Position numbers and translations under genes: made by a program. From positions 1,302,001 through 1,366,000 of the forward strand of contig NC_014002.1 of assembly GCF_000025865.1 (NCBI RefSeq): a stretch of 64,000 nucleotides of DNA, written 5' to 3'. Positions 1-8,104 of this stretch are shown one piece after another. Within the stretch, counting starts at the first letter, position 1, and each line of letters begins with the position of its first letter. Source of the stretch: Methanohalophilus mahii DSM 5219. Lineage in GTDB: Archaea; Halobacteriota; Methanosarcinia; Methanosarcinales; Methanosarcinaceae. The notes beneath the pieces are model-generated. The model did not search any database and was not told where the DNA came from. It saw only the letters and a program-made list of their open reading frames with translations.

Positions 1-222
1 GAAGGATTCCAGCAGTCCCTCTTTTTCCATCCTGCGCAGGGTTGTATACATGGTACCTGATTTGATGATGTGCCTGCCTTCACTTAATTCCTCTATGGCT
101 TTTACTATACCATAGCCATGAAGTGGCTCCTGGCATACTACCCGAAGGATAAGGAACTGGATCCATCTTCTTTCAGGATAATTGAGTTTGTTTTTGCAGT
201 TGTGTCCGCCAGTTTCACACAT
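1..222 (-). CDS. PadR-family transcriptional regulator, N-terminal part (cut by window edge)
   Basis: Only the first 74 codons are present; the rest lies beyond the window edge. After a short Cys/Lys-rich head the PadR winged-helix core is readable: RWIQFLILRVVCQEPLHGYG, then the recognition segment SGTMYTTLRRMEKEGLLES. PadR proteins are dimeric repressors that often respond to small molecules or metals and repress themselves. I chose the ATG at 222-220 because the family core follows at the usual distance. An imperfect palindrome at 231-249 lies just upstream and could be the autoregulatory operator. The effector cannot be told from this fragment. Confidence 0.85.
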   Translation of the reverse strand, partial: MCETGGHNCKNKLNYPERRWIQFLILRVVCQEPLHGYGIVKAIEELSEGRHIIKSGTMYTTLRRMEKEGLLESF

Positions 223-230
223 GCTTTTAC

Positions 231-249
231 TATATAACAATGTTATCTA
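231..249. promoter_or_regulatory. Imperfect palindrome upstream of the PadR gene (possible operator)
   Basis: TAACA at 235-239 and TGTTA at 241-245 form an inverted repeat with a 1-nt centre; flanking bases extend the dyad to 231-249 with one mismatch pair. It lies about 10 nt upstream of the PadR start codon in AT-rich DNA, where the promoter should be. That it is a PadR operator is inferred from position and symmetry only. Confidence 0.4.
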
Positions 250-642
250 TATATCGTTTATGGTGCTAAACTCTGCATTCCATAACCTTTCCTGTATTGA
301 CCAACTGTTGGATGGCAAAACTACAATGGAAGTGCTTGGTCATCTCTTTGAAGAGGAGAATGCACAGATAAACTGCTGCAATTGAAGAAAGGATCATGCT
401 TGCTGTTTTTCCGGTGAGAAAACACCTGATAGTTTTGACTTTAAATTCCAGCCACATACCAACAGGAAAATGATGGAAGACCTGACAACTCTGAGATTTG
501 ATCACATATTTTTACGGCGTTAACAGTATATATTATGCCGATGACATATAATATAAGGTTAATTTATAATTGGCAAAATAAGGGAAAATGGTGAATGAAG
601 CCAGATTGACTTATGCCTGAAAAGAAGAGGGGGGTAAAGAAA
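250..642. other. Intergenic region, possibly with decayed coding sequence
   Basis: I recognise no intact gene here. A plus-strand open frame at 401-523 reads like protein (it contains SGEKTPDSFDFKFQPHTNRK) but has no start and no family I can name; an overlapping frame ends at 385. These may be remnants of a lost gene. AT-rich DNA at about 543-570 probably holds the promoter of the downstream cytochrome gene. Confidence 0.4.
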
Positions 643-2850
643 TTGAAAGTGAACAAAATTGGAATATTAGTATTATTAATCGTAATTGCTATAATAGCTA
701 TAGCGGGTTGTGTCTCGGAAGAGCCAGAAACTGCTGATTCAAATGTTGAAACAGTTCAGGGGAAGATTGTGGATGTTAAAATGAATCCTGTGCCGGGTGC
801 CCTCGTACAGGTGGAGGGACAAAATGTCGCCAATACCACGGCATCTGATGGGTCCTTCAAACTTACCAACGTCGAGGCCGGCTCAGTATATCTTTATGTA
901 ACTGCACCATCTGAGAAGTATCTGGACGGTGAAACTCTTGAGTCAATCCCTGTAGATTCGGGATCGACGGTTTCTGATGTCACAATCACTCTTACGGGCA
1001 GGCCGAGCAACAATTCTACCCATGTTGGCATGGAGACATGCCAGATGTGCCATGGCAGGGTATGGTCCGACATGTTCGAAACTTTTGATGGCACAGGGGA
1101 TGCAGCGGCACATTCACGTTTTGTGGTTCAGGGCACCGACCAGATGATCTATCCCGACATGTGGCCCGAACCCGGTGACAAAGTGCTGCCCCGGGATCCC
1201 AATGGCGACCTTTTGATGGTGCAGGATCCGCAGGATGGTGAGGGCCTGGTGAACGTGGTTCTTTGCACACGTGATATTGAAGGAGAGCGGGAGTATCTGT
1301 TCAAATTCTATCCGGAAAGCGATACGAAGTTGACCGAGGATGATCTCGACTGCTCGGGGGCTGACGGGGACATATTCGCATGGAAGGATGAACAGGACAA
1401 CGGAACTTACGACCCAGAGGAGAATCCCATTTTCATCCCTGTGGCAGCCACCATCGGCGGCCAGGGGAACTGGGGCGAGGGTTGGCTGGATCCCAATCAT
1501 GAACAACCCGACCGTTATCCCAACTTCGGCGAAGGCAAACAACGTTACATGTGCCGGATGCAGGATGTGCCCTGGGTTCGCCAGTGGGCAAAAGATAACA
1601 ACGTGACCAACTGGCTTGAGGAGGACTACACAGACTACATATCCTATATGCCCGTGTACCTCATGCAGGACGGTACCCCTGCAGATAGCGATGCTCTGGC
1701 CCCCAACGATGTAGCTGCACCCAAGTTCTGGCAGAAGAGCCCCAACCACTGGGCCTATCCTGCAAACACCATGTCACGCAACTGTGCCGGATGTCATGCC
1801 ACAGGCGCAAAGATCGAGAAACAAGATTTCGACGATGCCCACGAACCGGGTGATACTAAACAGGTTGTCACGAACTTCGAGTTCAAAGACCTCGACATCA
1901 CATGTGAGACATGCCACGGCCCCGGCTCCGAACATGCGGAAAGCGGAGATAAAAACAAAATTATCTCACCACAGTATCTGACGGCCAAGGCGGGCAATGA
2001 GCTGTGTGGCCAGTGCCACGGATCCCATGCGGGCAAGAGTGCTACCCCCGAAGGCATTCACAAATACCCATATAACGGCAGCTATGAAAATTCATTAGGT
2101 AATGGTTTCTTCGTGCCCGGCGTAAACGACATCGAAGACTTCTATTACAATTATGATCAACCCACTTCAGGTCTGCAGGATTATTCCGGCACCTGGACAG
2201 AGGGTACTTTCCACAGCTGGCCCGATCAGGCACATGCCCGTGCACACTCCCAGATGCTTTCTGAGATGCGCCGCTCGGTTCACTACGACAACCCGTACGA
2301 AAAGCTTACCTGCTTTACCTGCCACGACGCTCACACCTTGGGTGCTCCAGACCTTGAGGTGGACGGGGTCAAGTTCGAGGAAGCCGCTTACAACGACAAC
2401 ACACTGTGTCTGACCTGCCATGCAAGCCACGGGCCATTTGAGGAGATTGCAAAAGAAGACGTAATCAACATGTCCAGGGACGATGGGTTCCTGGCCCGTA
2501 ACACTGTGGCTAGTGCGGTCTCCAGTCACATGGAAGAGAAGGCGAGTATGGGTGTTGCCCCCTATACCCCGACCAATGAGACTTCGCCGGCTGGCAGATG
2601 TACTTCATGCCACATGGCAAAGATCAGCAAACTTCAGGACGTGAATGATGACGCCCAGTGGCATCTGGCTCTTGATGCGGACGGTAAAAGTGCCGTAGCT
2701 GAGGGGAACGTGGGATCCCATGTGTTCGATGTGGTGTGGCCAGGCCAGAGCTCTGCACTGGTGCCGTTTGCCACACAGGATGCGGATGTAATGCCCAACT
2801 CGTGCGGTAACTGCCACGAATCTGCCCGTTTCAGCGGCGACGACGATTGA
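643..2850 (+). CDS. Octaheme c-type cytochrome lipoprotein with N-terminal carboxypeptidase-regulatory-like domain
   Basis: Predicted extracytoplasmic multiheme cytochrome for electron transfer. Eight CxxCH heme-binding motifs run from about residue 133 to 725: CQMCH, CAGCH, CETCH, CGQCH, CFTCH, CLTCH, CTSCH, CGNCH. The N-terminus is a lipoprotein-type signal, a hydrophobic stretch ending in IAGC. Residues ~35-110 look like a beta-sandwich of the carboxypeptidase-regulatory type (QGKIVDVKMNPVPGALVQVE). I prefer the TTG at 643 to the in-frame ATG at 613, because a strong Shine-Dalgarno (GAGGGGGG, 627-634) sits 8 nt before it and the resulting start MKVNKIG resembles MKVNKY of the other octaheme cytochrome in this window. 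It appears monocistronic, with a hairpin terminator behind it. It is longer than, and has one heme more than, the heptaheme MmcA type of Methanosarcina; the redox partner is unknown. Confidence 0.9.
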   Translation: MKVNKIGILVLLIVIAIIAIAGCVSEEPETADSNVETVQGKIVDVKMNPVPGALVQVEGQNVANTTASDGSFKLTNVEAGSVYLYVTAPSEKYLDGETLESIPVDSGSTVSDVTITLTGRPSNNSTHVGMETCQMCHGRVWSDMFETFDGTGDAAAHSRFVVQGTDQMIYPDMWPEPGDKVLPRDPNGDLLMVQDPQDGEGLVNVVLCTRDIEGEREYLFKFYPESDTKLTEDDLDCSGADGDIFAWKDEQDNGTYDPEENPIFIPVAATIGGQGNWGEGWLDPNHEQPDRYPNFGEGKQRYMCRMQDVPWVRQWAKDNNVTNWLEEDYTDYISYMPVYLMQDGTPADSDALAPNDVAAPKFWQKSPNHWAYPANTMSRNCAGCHATGAKIEKQDFDDAHEPGDTKQVVTNFEFKDLDITCETCHGPGSEHAESGDKNKIISPQYLTAKAGNELCGQCHGSHAGKSATPEGIHKYPYNGSYENSLGNGFFVPGVNDIEDFYYNYDQPTSGLQDYSGTWTEGTFHSWPDQAHARAHSQMLSEMRRSVHYDNPYEKLTCFTCHDAHTLGAPDLEVDGVKFEEAAYNDNTLCLTCHASHGPFEEIAKEDVINMSRDDGFLARNTVASAVSSHMEEKASMGVAPYTPTNETSPAGRCTSCHMAKISKLQDVNDDAQWHLALDADGKSAVAEGNVGSHVFDVVWPGQSSALVPFATQDADVMPNSCGNCHESARFSGDDD

Positions 2851-2868
2851 TACAACAAAATACCATAT

Positions 2869-2899
2869 TAGTGAGGTATATCCGGGAAATACCTCACTA
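2869..2899 (+). terminator. Hairpin plus T-rich tract after the octaheme cytochrome gene
   Basis: An 11-bp perfect stem (2869-2879 with 2889-2899, core GTGAGGTAT/ATACCTCAC) with a 9-nt loop begins 19 nt after the stop codon. Two T-runs follow (about 2905-2910 and 2919-2925), typical of an archaeal terminator. Confidence 0.7.
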
Positions 2900-2932
2900 C
2901 CCTACTTTTTTGAATTTATTTTTTGAGTAACT

Positions 2933-3272
2933 AAAAAATGTAATCGTTTATCGGGCAGACAAGTCCGGAGTTCTTTTCTAATTTCTGCTCAGCTAATTGA
3001 GGAGCCTGTCTTTAGAGTTTGGATTTAAAGGTCACTCATTTTACAAATATTTGCACAGATGAAATCCCCATCACTACTCATCTTGATAAGATTTAGAATC
3101 AAAAACCTCTATGGCAATCGGATCGATACCATAAGACTGATTGCAGCAGGCTGGACCTTATGATGTAATTGAAATGAGGATTTGACTGCAGCATGAATAT
3201 GGTAATTTTTCAAACAATTCTATTTGATATCACTTTCCGCATCCGTTCTGATCACACAAAAAGTATTAATAC
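2933..3272. other. Intergenic region upstream of arsR
   Basis: No intact gene. Around 3115-3205 short plus-strand open pieces read like IDTIRLIAAGWT and, after a frame change, YDVIEMRI. This could be a decayed coding relic, but it is too short to name. The promoter of the downstream ArsR gene should lie at about 3255-3272 (AAAAAGTATTAATAC). Confidence 0.35.
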
Positions 3273-3298
3273 ATGCATACATATATTCGAATATACGC
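3273..3298. promoter_or_regulatory. Palindromic ArsR-type operator at a leaderless promoter
   Basis: A perfect 14-bp palindrome (TATATTCGAATATA, 3282-3295) is preceded by ATGCATA (3273-3279) and abuts the ATG of the ArsR gene at 3299. A TATA-like stretch about 30 bp upstream suggests a leaderless transcript, so bound repressor would cover the start site. The ATGCATA motif recurs at the same relative place before the ArsR-ArsM gene (4919-4925). Confidence 0.55.
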
Positions 3299-3700
3299 AT
3301 GTATCCAATTGAATTAGCAAATCCAAAAATAACAGGCAAATGGGAAGACTTCTTTAAAGTCCTCTCTGATGAGACCCGCTTGAGAATCCTCATGCTTTTG
3401 AATCAAAGAGAACTTTGCGTGTGCGAGATATGCCAGATACTGGACCTGCCCCAGCCCAAAGTCTCCCGTCATCTTGCAAAAATGAGAGATCTTGATATTG
3501 TAAGAGGCAAGAAGGAAGACCAATGGGTTTTTTACTATCTGAACATCGCAGATCCACTGTTCAAGGGGATCATCCAGCAGATGGCTGAAAATAGCCAACA
3601 TCATCCTCTTGTTTGCAAAGATATGGAGCAGCTTGCTGAAAAAGAGAGTTCAGGAACAATGTGTGCACGAATTAAAGATAAAATAGGAGAGAATTCCTAA
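3299..3700 (+). CDS. arsR: ArsR/SmtB-family metalloregulator
   Basis: A 133-residue winged-helix repressor. The core LSDETRLRILMLLNQRELCV is followed by CEICQILDLPQPKVSRHLAK. The pair of cysteines in ELCVCEIC matches the ArsR alpha-3 arsenite/antimonite binding motif (ELCVCDLC), so trivalent arsenic sensing is likely. The ATG at 3299 is preferred to an upstream in-frame start because the conserved domain begins here and the operator palindrome would otherwise lie inside the gene. The stop codon shares one base with the ATG of the DUF169 gene (taATG), so the two are translationally coupled. Confidence 0.9.
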   Translation: MYPIELANPKITGKWEDFFKVLSDETRLRILMLLNQRELCVCEICQILDLPQPKVSRHLAKMRDLDIVRGKKEDQWVFYYLNIADPLFKGIIQQMAENSQHHPLVCKDMEQLAEKESSGTMCARIKDKIGENS

Positions 3701-4437
3701 TGGCAAATTTTGCAAAAGAACTTAAAGATATATTGAATCTTCAAAGAGCGCCGGTGGGAGTCAAATTCCTGAAAGCTGGAGAAGAGGTGGATTTTACAGG
3801 TACCTATGATGCCGCAACAAAATCCAGATATTGCCAGGCCCTTATGAGGGCCGGACAGGAGGAAAAAGTGTTGATAACTGCTGAAAACATATCCTGTCCT
3901 GCCTCTGCGGCTGGCTTTGGCCTGAAACCCCTGCCTGAAATGCTCTCTTCCGGAAAGATGCTGTTCAATATGGGTTTGTTCGATAGCCCTGATGCTGGCA
4001 GAAACGCCATGGAAGGAATGACCAGGCTTGAGCAAGGGAAATATGCAGCAGTTCTGCTAAGTCCTCTTGAGAACATCGAAGTAGAACCGGATATTGTTGT
4101 GATCGAAGCCTTGCCGGAACAGCTGATGTGGCTATCACTTGCATCCATATATGAAACTGGAAACCGATTGGAGTTCAATACAGCCGTATTTGAGGCAACA
4201 TGTGTGGATTCTACCGTGATCCCCTTTGTGACAGGAAAACTAAATTCGAGTTTAGGTTGCTATGGATGCAGAGAAGCTACAGATGCACTCGATGAAGAAA
4301 ATCTCATAGGCATACCCTACAAAGAGATGGAAAGAATCATCCCGAACCTTCAAAAACTTGCTGCGAAACCTATGAAAAAGGCAAGATCAAAAGAAGCATT
4401 GAAGTCGTTCAGCGGATGTGGATCTGACAGTGAATAA
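3700..4437 (+). CDS. DUF169 family protein
   Basis: A 245-residue protein of the DUF169 family, widespread in methanogens and clostridia and without established biochemistry. Family-like features are the opening KDILNLQRAPVGVKFLKAGE, a Cys-containing segment YCQALMRAGQEEKVLITAEN, ISCPASAAGFGL, and a C-terminal LGCYGCRE. The conserved cysteines suggest metal or cofactor binding. It is coupled to the ArsR gene by a 1-nt overlap and so is probably controlled by it. A very small ORF with a strong ribosome site follows 24 nt later. A role in arsenic or metal stress is inferred from the operon alone. Confidence 0.85.
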   Translation: MANFAKELKDILNLQRAPVGVKFLKAGEEVDFTGTYDAATKSRYCQALMRAGQEEKVLITAENISCPASAAGFGLKPLPEMLSSGKMLFNMGLFDSPDAGRNAMEGMTRLEQGKYAAVLLSPLENIEVEPDIVVIEALPEQLMWLSLASIYETGNRLEFNTAVFEATCVDSTVIPFVTGKLNSSLGCYGCREATDALDEENLIGIPYKEMERIIPNLQKLAAKPMKKARSKEALKSFSGCGSDSE

Positions 4438-4461
4438 TACTACTATAGAAGGAGGAATTGT

Positions 4462-4545
4462 ATGAACGACCAACAGAACCCAATGGATTAGATGCCGATG
4501 ATGTCAGGTGGAAAAATGCATGGCCACTATGGAAAGAAACAATGA
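4462..4545 (+). CDS. 27-codon Met/His-rich mini-ORF with an in-frame UAG (candidate pyrrolysine miniprotein)
   Basis: A near-perfect Shine-Dalgarno (AAGGAGGA, 4449-4456) sits 5 nt before the ATG. The frame reads MNDQQNPMD, then UAG at 4489-4491, then MPMMSGGKMHGHYGKKQ and TGA. If UAG is read as pyrrolysine (O), the product is 27 residues, with Met pairs and HGH that would suit copper or another soft metal. It is third in the ArsR-DUF169 operon, 24 nt after DUF169. Alternatives are a truncated remnant of a longer metal-related protein, or a 9-residue leader peptide ending at UAG. The ribosome site and Met/His composition are what I see; the decoding and metal role are inferred. Confidence 0.45.
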
Positions 4546-4665
4546 GTAAATCCATTAAAAGGACGCAAACCTCAGTCTTTGGTTCTTGACTCTTATCAAT
4601 GCCTGTTCGATATGAATCACTTCAATCTCCACTCCACTTCTTTTTGTTATCAGTGTACCCTCTGA

Positions 4666-4827
4666 TTATCTGCAACAGTCGCATCCACCTTTTAGAGAGA
4701 GCAAGTTGCCTTTATTATATTCTTCAGACCAGCAATCTTCACAGATTTTTATAACTCCTAATTTCACATGATTTACCTTCAGAAGAGAGTTTTCTTCCTT
4801 TGAACATATTGCACATTTAAATCCCAT
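4666..4827 (-). CDS. Small cysteine-rich putative zinc/metal-binding protein
   Basis: A 53-residue protein with three cysteine groups: CAIC near the N-terminus, ICEDCW in the middle and a GGCDCCR tail. The layout suggests a zinc knuckle plus a soft-metal binding tail. The ATG at 4827 has a good ribosome site (GAAGGTC) 6 nt upstream; in-frame starts at 4872 and 4932 lack one. It is divergent from the ArsR-ArsM gene across an operator-like palindrome, so co-regulation by arsenic is plausible. I do not recognise a named family. Confidence 0.6.
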   Translation of the reverse strand: MGFKCAICSKEENSLLKVNHVKLGVIKICEDCWSEEYNKGNLLSLKGGCDCCR

Positions 4828-4918
4828 TTTTAGACCTTCTGCTAATTGTTGTGAATTTGGTATCTCTAGCATATATCTAATTGTTTTCGGACAAAGTGAT
4901 AATCCCAAAAACTTAAAT

Positions 4919-4942
4919 ATGCATAAATGCACATATGTACAA
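4919..4942. promoter_or_regulatory. Operator-like dyad before the ArsR-ArsM gene
   Basis: ATGCATA (4919-4925) is followed by an imperfect dyad TGCACATATGTACA (4928-4941) whose ACATATGT core is perfect. It abuts the likely start codon at 4943 and lies between divergent genes. The arrangement copies the arsR operator at 3273-3298, where ATGCATA is followed by a palindrome and then ATG, suggesting related repressors. Confidence 0.5.
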
Positions 4943-5992
4943 ATGATGCTTCATGAAAAAGCTAAATTCTTCAAAGCATTGGGAGACCAAACGCGTCTTG
5001 CAATAATAGGATGCTTGCTAAAGCATGATCATTGTGCATGTGATTTTGCAACAATTACAGGCAAGGATCAAACCACTGTATCCCGGCATCTCAAGATACT
5101 TTGTGAAGCGGGCATACTGAAGTATGAAAAAGATGGCAGATATGTAATTTACAGCATAATGGATGATAATATGAAAGACAAACTTGAAAATTGCGGAATT
5201 GAAAAATTAGATTCATGCTGTTCTGATAATGCAGCAGATGCAGACGCTAAGAAAAACGTTGTAAAGGAAAAATACGGAAAAATTGCATTGGATGTTGTAC
5301 AGGGGTGTGGATGTTGCGGAGATCTCACAAAGGAAGAGGTATCAACATCCATTGGCTACTCATTTGAAGATACACAATCATTCTCTGCAGCAAATCTGGG
5401 ACTTGGATGTGGAAATCCAACGGCAATCGGTGAGATAAAAGAAGGCGATGTCGTTCTTGATCTTGGTTCAGGAGGAGGATTTGATAGTTTTATCGCTGCA
5501 AGGAAAGTGGGTAAAACCGGTAAAGTCATTGGCGTGGATATGACAGAAGATATGGTTGCAAAAGCAAGGAAGAATGCTGAGAAGTATGAATTGGATAATG
5601 TCGAATTCAGGCAGGGAGATATCGAATCTTTACCTGTTGAAGCGGATTCTGTTGATGTCATAATAAGCAACTGTGTAATCAATCTTGCACCTGACAAATC
5701 CAGGGTATTCAGGGAAGCATACCGTGTTCTCAAAAATGATGGGAGGATGTATGTTTCAGATATGGTTCTTCTGAATGACTTAACCCCCGAGCAAAGGAAT
5801 GATGAAGATCTTATATGTGCCTGTATAGGGGGTGCATTGCTGAAAGATGATTATCTGGGGACTATAAAAGATGCCGGATTCACTGTCCAGATAATAGATG
5901 AAGACAAAGATATTAGTGAAAATCAGTACTCAGGGTATCCGGTTATGAGCCTCAAACTAAAGGCTTTTAAAGCAGAAGTCGGTAGAGCTTGA
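4943..5992 (+). CDS. arsM: ArsR-type HTH fused to arsenite S-adenosylmethyltransferase
   Basis: An N-terminal winged helix (~1-75; [20 protein letters not shown], with CACDF and [10 protein letters not shown]) is joined to a class I SAM methyltransferase (~95-350). ArsM signatures include [10 protein letters not shown], the SAM-binding [13 protein letters not shown], and [15 protein letters not shown]. The cysteines in LGLGCGN, SNCVINL and CACIGGAL match the As(III)-binding triad known for ArsM enzymes. ArsM methylates arsenite stepwise to volatile or less toxic species. The fusion would let one protein sense arsenic at its own promoter and detoxify it. I start at the ATG pair 4943/4946; the in-frame ATG at 4919 lies in the operator dyad. 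Confidence 0.9.
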   Translation: MMLHEKAKFFKALGDQTRLAIIGCLLKHDHCACDFATITGKDQTTVSRHLKILCEAGILKYEKDGRYVIYSIMDDNMKDKLENCGIEKLDSCCSDNAADADAKKNVVKEKYGKIALDVVQGCGCCGDLTKEEVSTSIGYSFEDTQSFSAANLGLGCGNPTAIGEIKEGDVVLDLGSGGGFDSFIAARKVGKTGKVIGVDMTEDMVAKARKNAEKYELDNVEFRQGDIESLPVEADSVDVIISNCVINLAPDKSRVFREAYRVLKNDGRMYVSDMVLLNDLTPEQRNDEDLICACIGGALLKDDYLGTIKDAGFTVQIIDEDKDISENQYSGYPVMSLKLKAFKAEVGRA

Positions 5993-6077
5993 TTGTGATA
6001 TCCTGTATGTAATTTGTTTTAAAATGGAATGCCTCAATTGAGTATACTCTTCTGGCATTGCATTTTGGGGCAAATAT

Positions 6078-6332
6078 TACTTCATTTATAGTTTCATTGA
6101 AAAAGATGCAATGGATAAACAGGATTTTATCAGAACTGAGAACTATGGTTTAAGGTTTAAACCAACAGGATAAAAGGTATTAACATTTGATTTTTACATC
6201 ATGTTAAACAGAGTATTGCTATACAGAGGCAAGAACTTCTCATGGTTTTATATCTTGTTGTTGAAACTAAGAGAACTGGCATTCTATATTACTGGCAGGA
6301 TGTGGTCAAATCATATTTCAAATGGCATATGA
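6078..6332 (+). pseudogene. Decayed Cas1 (casposase-like) C-terminal fragment
   Basis: A single plus-strand frame, interrupted only by TAA at 6171, matches the C-terminal half of the intact Cas1 at 20759-21976. It reads YSFIEKDAMDKQDFIRTENY then GLRFKPTG, against FSLVEKGAMDKQDFIRTETY and ALRLKPTG in the intact protein. After the stop comes LYRGKNFSWFYILLLKLREL then AFYITGR, against KYRNKQHTWSAILLLKTREL and AQYLVGK. The N-terminal half and the terminal HTH are missing. The divergence shows it is a relative, not a recent copy, of the intact gene. I see no CRISPR repeats or other cas genes nearby, so it is probably a relic of an older casposon. Confidence 0.75.
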
Positions 6333-6457
6333 TACGTTGATAATATTCGATGAAGAGATGATTGTGCCTCCTCTTATCTAAATATGATATTGCAAAAACA
6401 TAAATATACAGCAGACAAACTGAATACAAGAAAGATTATGCAAACGGGGGGGTTATT

Positions 6458-7204
6458 GTGGAACAAAATGAATATATGAATACCAGAATTCCAATGATGG
6501 GCGAATTTGCTCCTTCTTTCAGGGCCCGTACCACACATGGGGAAGTGAATTTTCCAAAAGATTATGAAGGTAAATGGGTAATTTTTTTCAGCCACCCTGC
6601 AGATTTTACGCCTGTATGTACCACTGAATTTATTATGTTTGCAAAGATGGAGGCAGAATTGAGGCAGCTAAATACCGAACTTCTTGGTCTGTCAGTTGAC
6701 AGTGTACAATCACACATTTCCTGGTTACGCTCTATAAAGGAAAAGGTGGAATTCAATGATATCTCGGGCATAGATGTGGAATTTCCTATAGTAGAAGACC
6801 AGGGGTTGTCAATAGTAAAAAAATATGGGATGCTCCAGCCTTCTGAGAACAAAAGGTATATGAGATATATTCAGGACATTCGGGCGAACAATGCAACTGA
6901 TGAAAACGAAATCATAAATACCCAACCGGTTAGGGGAATATTCATAATCGACCCGGAGTCACGCATCCGCTATATGGCCTTTTATCCAATTTCCAATGGC
7001 AGAAACCTTGATGAAATAAAACGTAGCCTTCAGGCAATCCAGAAAACAGATTCGGAAAAAGTAGATACTCCTGTTAACTGGAATCCCGGCGATGACGTCA
7101 TAGTACCTACTCCTCTTTCCTATGAAGATGCAAAGAAGCGCATGGAAGATAAGGAATTGAATTGTTCCGATTGGTACATTTGCCTTCAGAATGATAAAAC
7201 CTGA
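6458..7204 (+). CDS. Peroxiredoxin (Prx6/AhpC-TSA type)
   Basis: A 248-residue thiol peroxidase that reduces hydrogen peroxide and organic peroxides. The active-site stretch HPADFTPVCTTEFIMFAK carries the peroxidatic Cys in the PxxxTxxC motif, and the conserved Arg region PVRGIFIIDPESRIRYM is present. A long C-terminal arm with two further cysteines (ELNCSDWYICLQ) is typical of archaeal Prx6-like enzymes. The GTG at 6458 is preceded by a G-rich ribosome site (ACGGGGGGG). It stands alone, with a likely promoter in the AT-rich DNA upstream. Confidence 0.95.
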   Translation: MEQNEYMNTRIPMMGEFAPSFRARTTHGEVNFPKDYEGKWVIFFSHPADFTPVCTTEFIMFAKMEAELRQLNTELLGLSVDSVQSHISWLRSIKEKVEFNDISGIDVEFPIVEDQGLSIVKKYGMLQPSENKRYMRYIQDIRANNATDENEIINTQPVRGIFIIDPESRIRYMAFYPISNGRNLDEIKRSLQAIQKTDSEKVDTPVNWNPGDDVIVPTPLSYEDAKKRMEDKELNCSDWYICLQNDKT

Positions 7205-7552
7205 TTTTTGAGCAGTATTATCACGTTCTAATAGTGCGGGATCATAGGTAAGTCGATTTTATAGGATGCTTTCTAAAGTGGTTGCACAATTTTATTTAAC
7301 TGATAAACCAAAGTTATTTGAACGATTCAAAAGTGTGAATAAAAGTAGTGAATAGGATTAGTACTTACAGTTGTTTAAATGCCCATTTATCTGAATGACT
7401 GAAATATTGTCATCGAAAATTGTCCTGAAGGGCAAGAGAGTGTTTTCTGGGCAAGTGTGGAAATCACAATAAGGTAGTCCCTAGATTCCATCACCGATAA
7501 TTGTGGAAAATGAAAGCTTGGTATTGCAGAGCAAAAAATTAAATCATCTACT
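7205..7552. other. Intergenic region between peroxiredoxin and cytochrome c genes
   Basis: This lies between convergent genes. A short plus-strand stretch near 7266-7350 reads like MLSKVVAQFYLTDKPKLFER before running into stops and may be a gene relic. At 7236-7250 there is a weak likeness to the casposon left end (GCGGGATCATAGGTA). Nothing else is recognisable. Confidence 0.3.
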
Positions 7553-8089
7553 TTATAATGTTTTCAGGTACTCAATCAAATCATCCAGATCTTCATCCGT
7601 CATTCTCCATCTTGGCATAGTTGAGTCAAGTGGTTGTCCTTCAGGGTCTATGCCCTCTCTTATGACTATCTTGATTGTCTCATCTGTGTATGGTATATGT
7701 CCTACATGCTCTTCAGATGTCAAACTATCGTAGGTAATATCGGCTGGTACCACGTATCCCATCATTATGGGGGCTCCTCCTTTTCCATCCACTCCATGGC
7801 AGTTAACACAGCTGCTACCATGTACATAGACCCAGCGAGGACCAGCGGTCATACTTAATCTGTAGCCTGAATCGTTAAAGCCGGTATAATAAATCATTTC
7901 CCCATTTGACTCAAAGTCTGTTACTTGATACTGACCAGACATATAATCTCCCTGATATGTATCCATGGGATATTGGCCTGAACCTACAGGTGCATATCTG
8001 GCATTTGATTCTAAATAAACCAAATAGCCAATACCAACGGTTCCTACTATAACAAGCAATGCAGCAACCAGAAGAAAAGAAGTTTTCAT
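7553..8089 (-). CDS. Membrane-anchored monoheme cytochrome c
   Basis: A 178-residue protein with an N-terminal hydrophobic anchor (FLLVAALLVIVGTVGIGYLV). One heme motif, SSCVNCHGVDGKGG, is followed by PIMMGYVV and a C-terminal MPRWRMTDEDLDDLIEYLKTL-like helix (split here by the usual loop), as in class I cytochromes c. The methionines in this C-terminal half could supply the sixth heme ligand. It should face outside the membrane. The SHOCT protein gene lies 15 nt upstream on the same strand, so the two are probably co-transcribed. Likely an electron shuttle with the nearby octaheme cytochromes; the direction of electron flow is unknown. Confidence 0.85.
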   Translation of the reverse strand: MKTSFLLVAALLVIVGTVGIGYLVYLESNARYAPVGSGQYPMDTYQGDYMSGQYQVTDFESNGEMIYYTGFNDSGYRLSMTAGPRWVYVHGSSCVNCHGVDGKGGAPIMMGYVVPADITYDSLTSEEHVGHIPYTDETIKIVIREGIDPEGQPLDSTMPRWRMTDEDLDDLIEYLKTL

Positions 8090-8104
8090 GTTGTGTCCCT
8101 TCTT

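Noticed and set aside
266-505. Minus-strand ORF of 79 codons
   Set aside because: No ribosome site, no recognisable family, and an overlapping plus-strand frame looks more protein-like. Not called as a gene.
613-642. Upstream ATG as start of the octaheme lipoprotein
   Set aside because: The strongest ribosome site lies inside this stretch and serves TTG 643, and the lipoprotein signal fits the shorter start better.
7236-7250. Possible decayed left end of a second casposon (GCGGGATCATAGGTA)
   Set aside because: Similarity is limited to about 13 of 17 bases, there is no 14-bp target duplication next to it, and the known Cas1 relic lies outside the span it would define. Chance likeness is as good an explanation.
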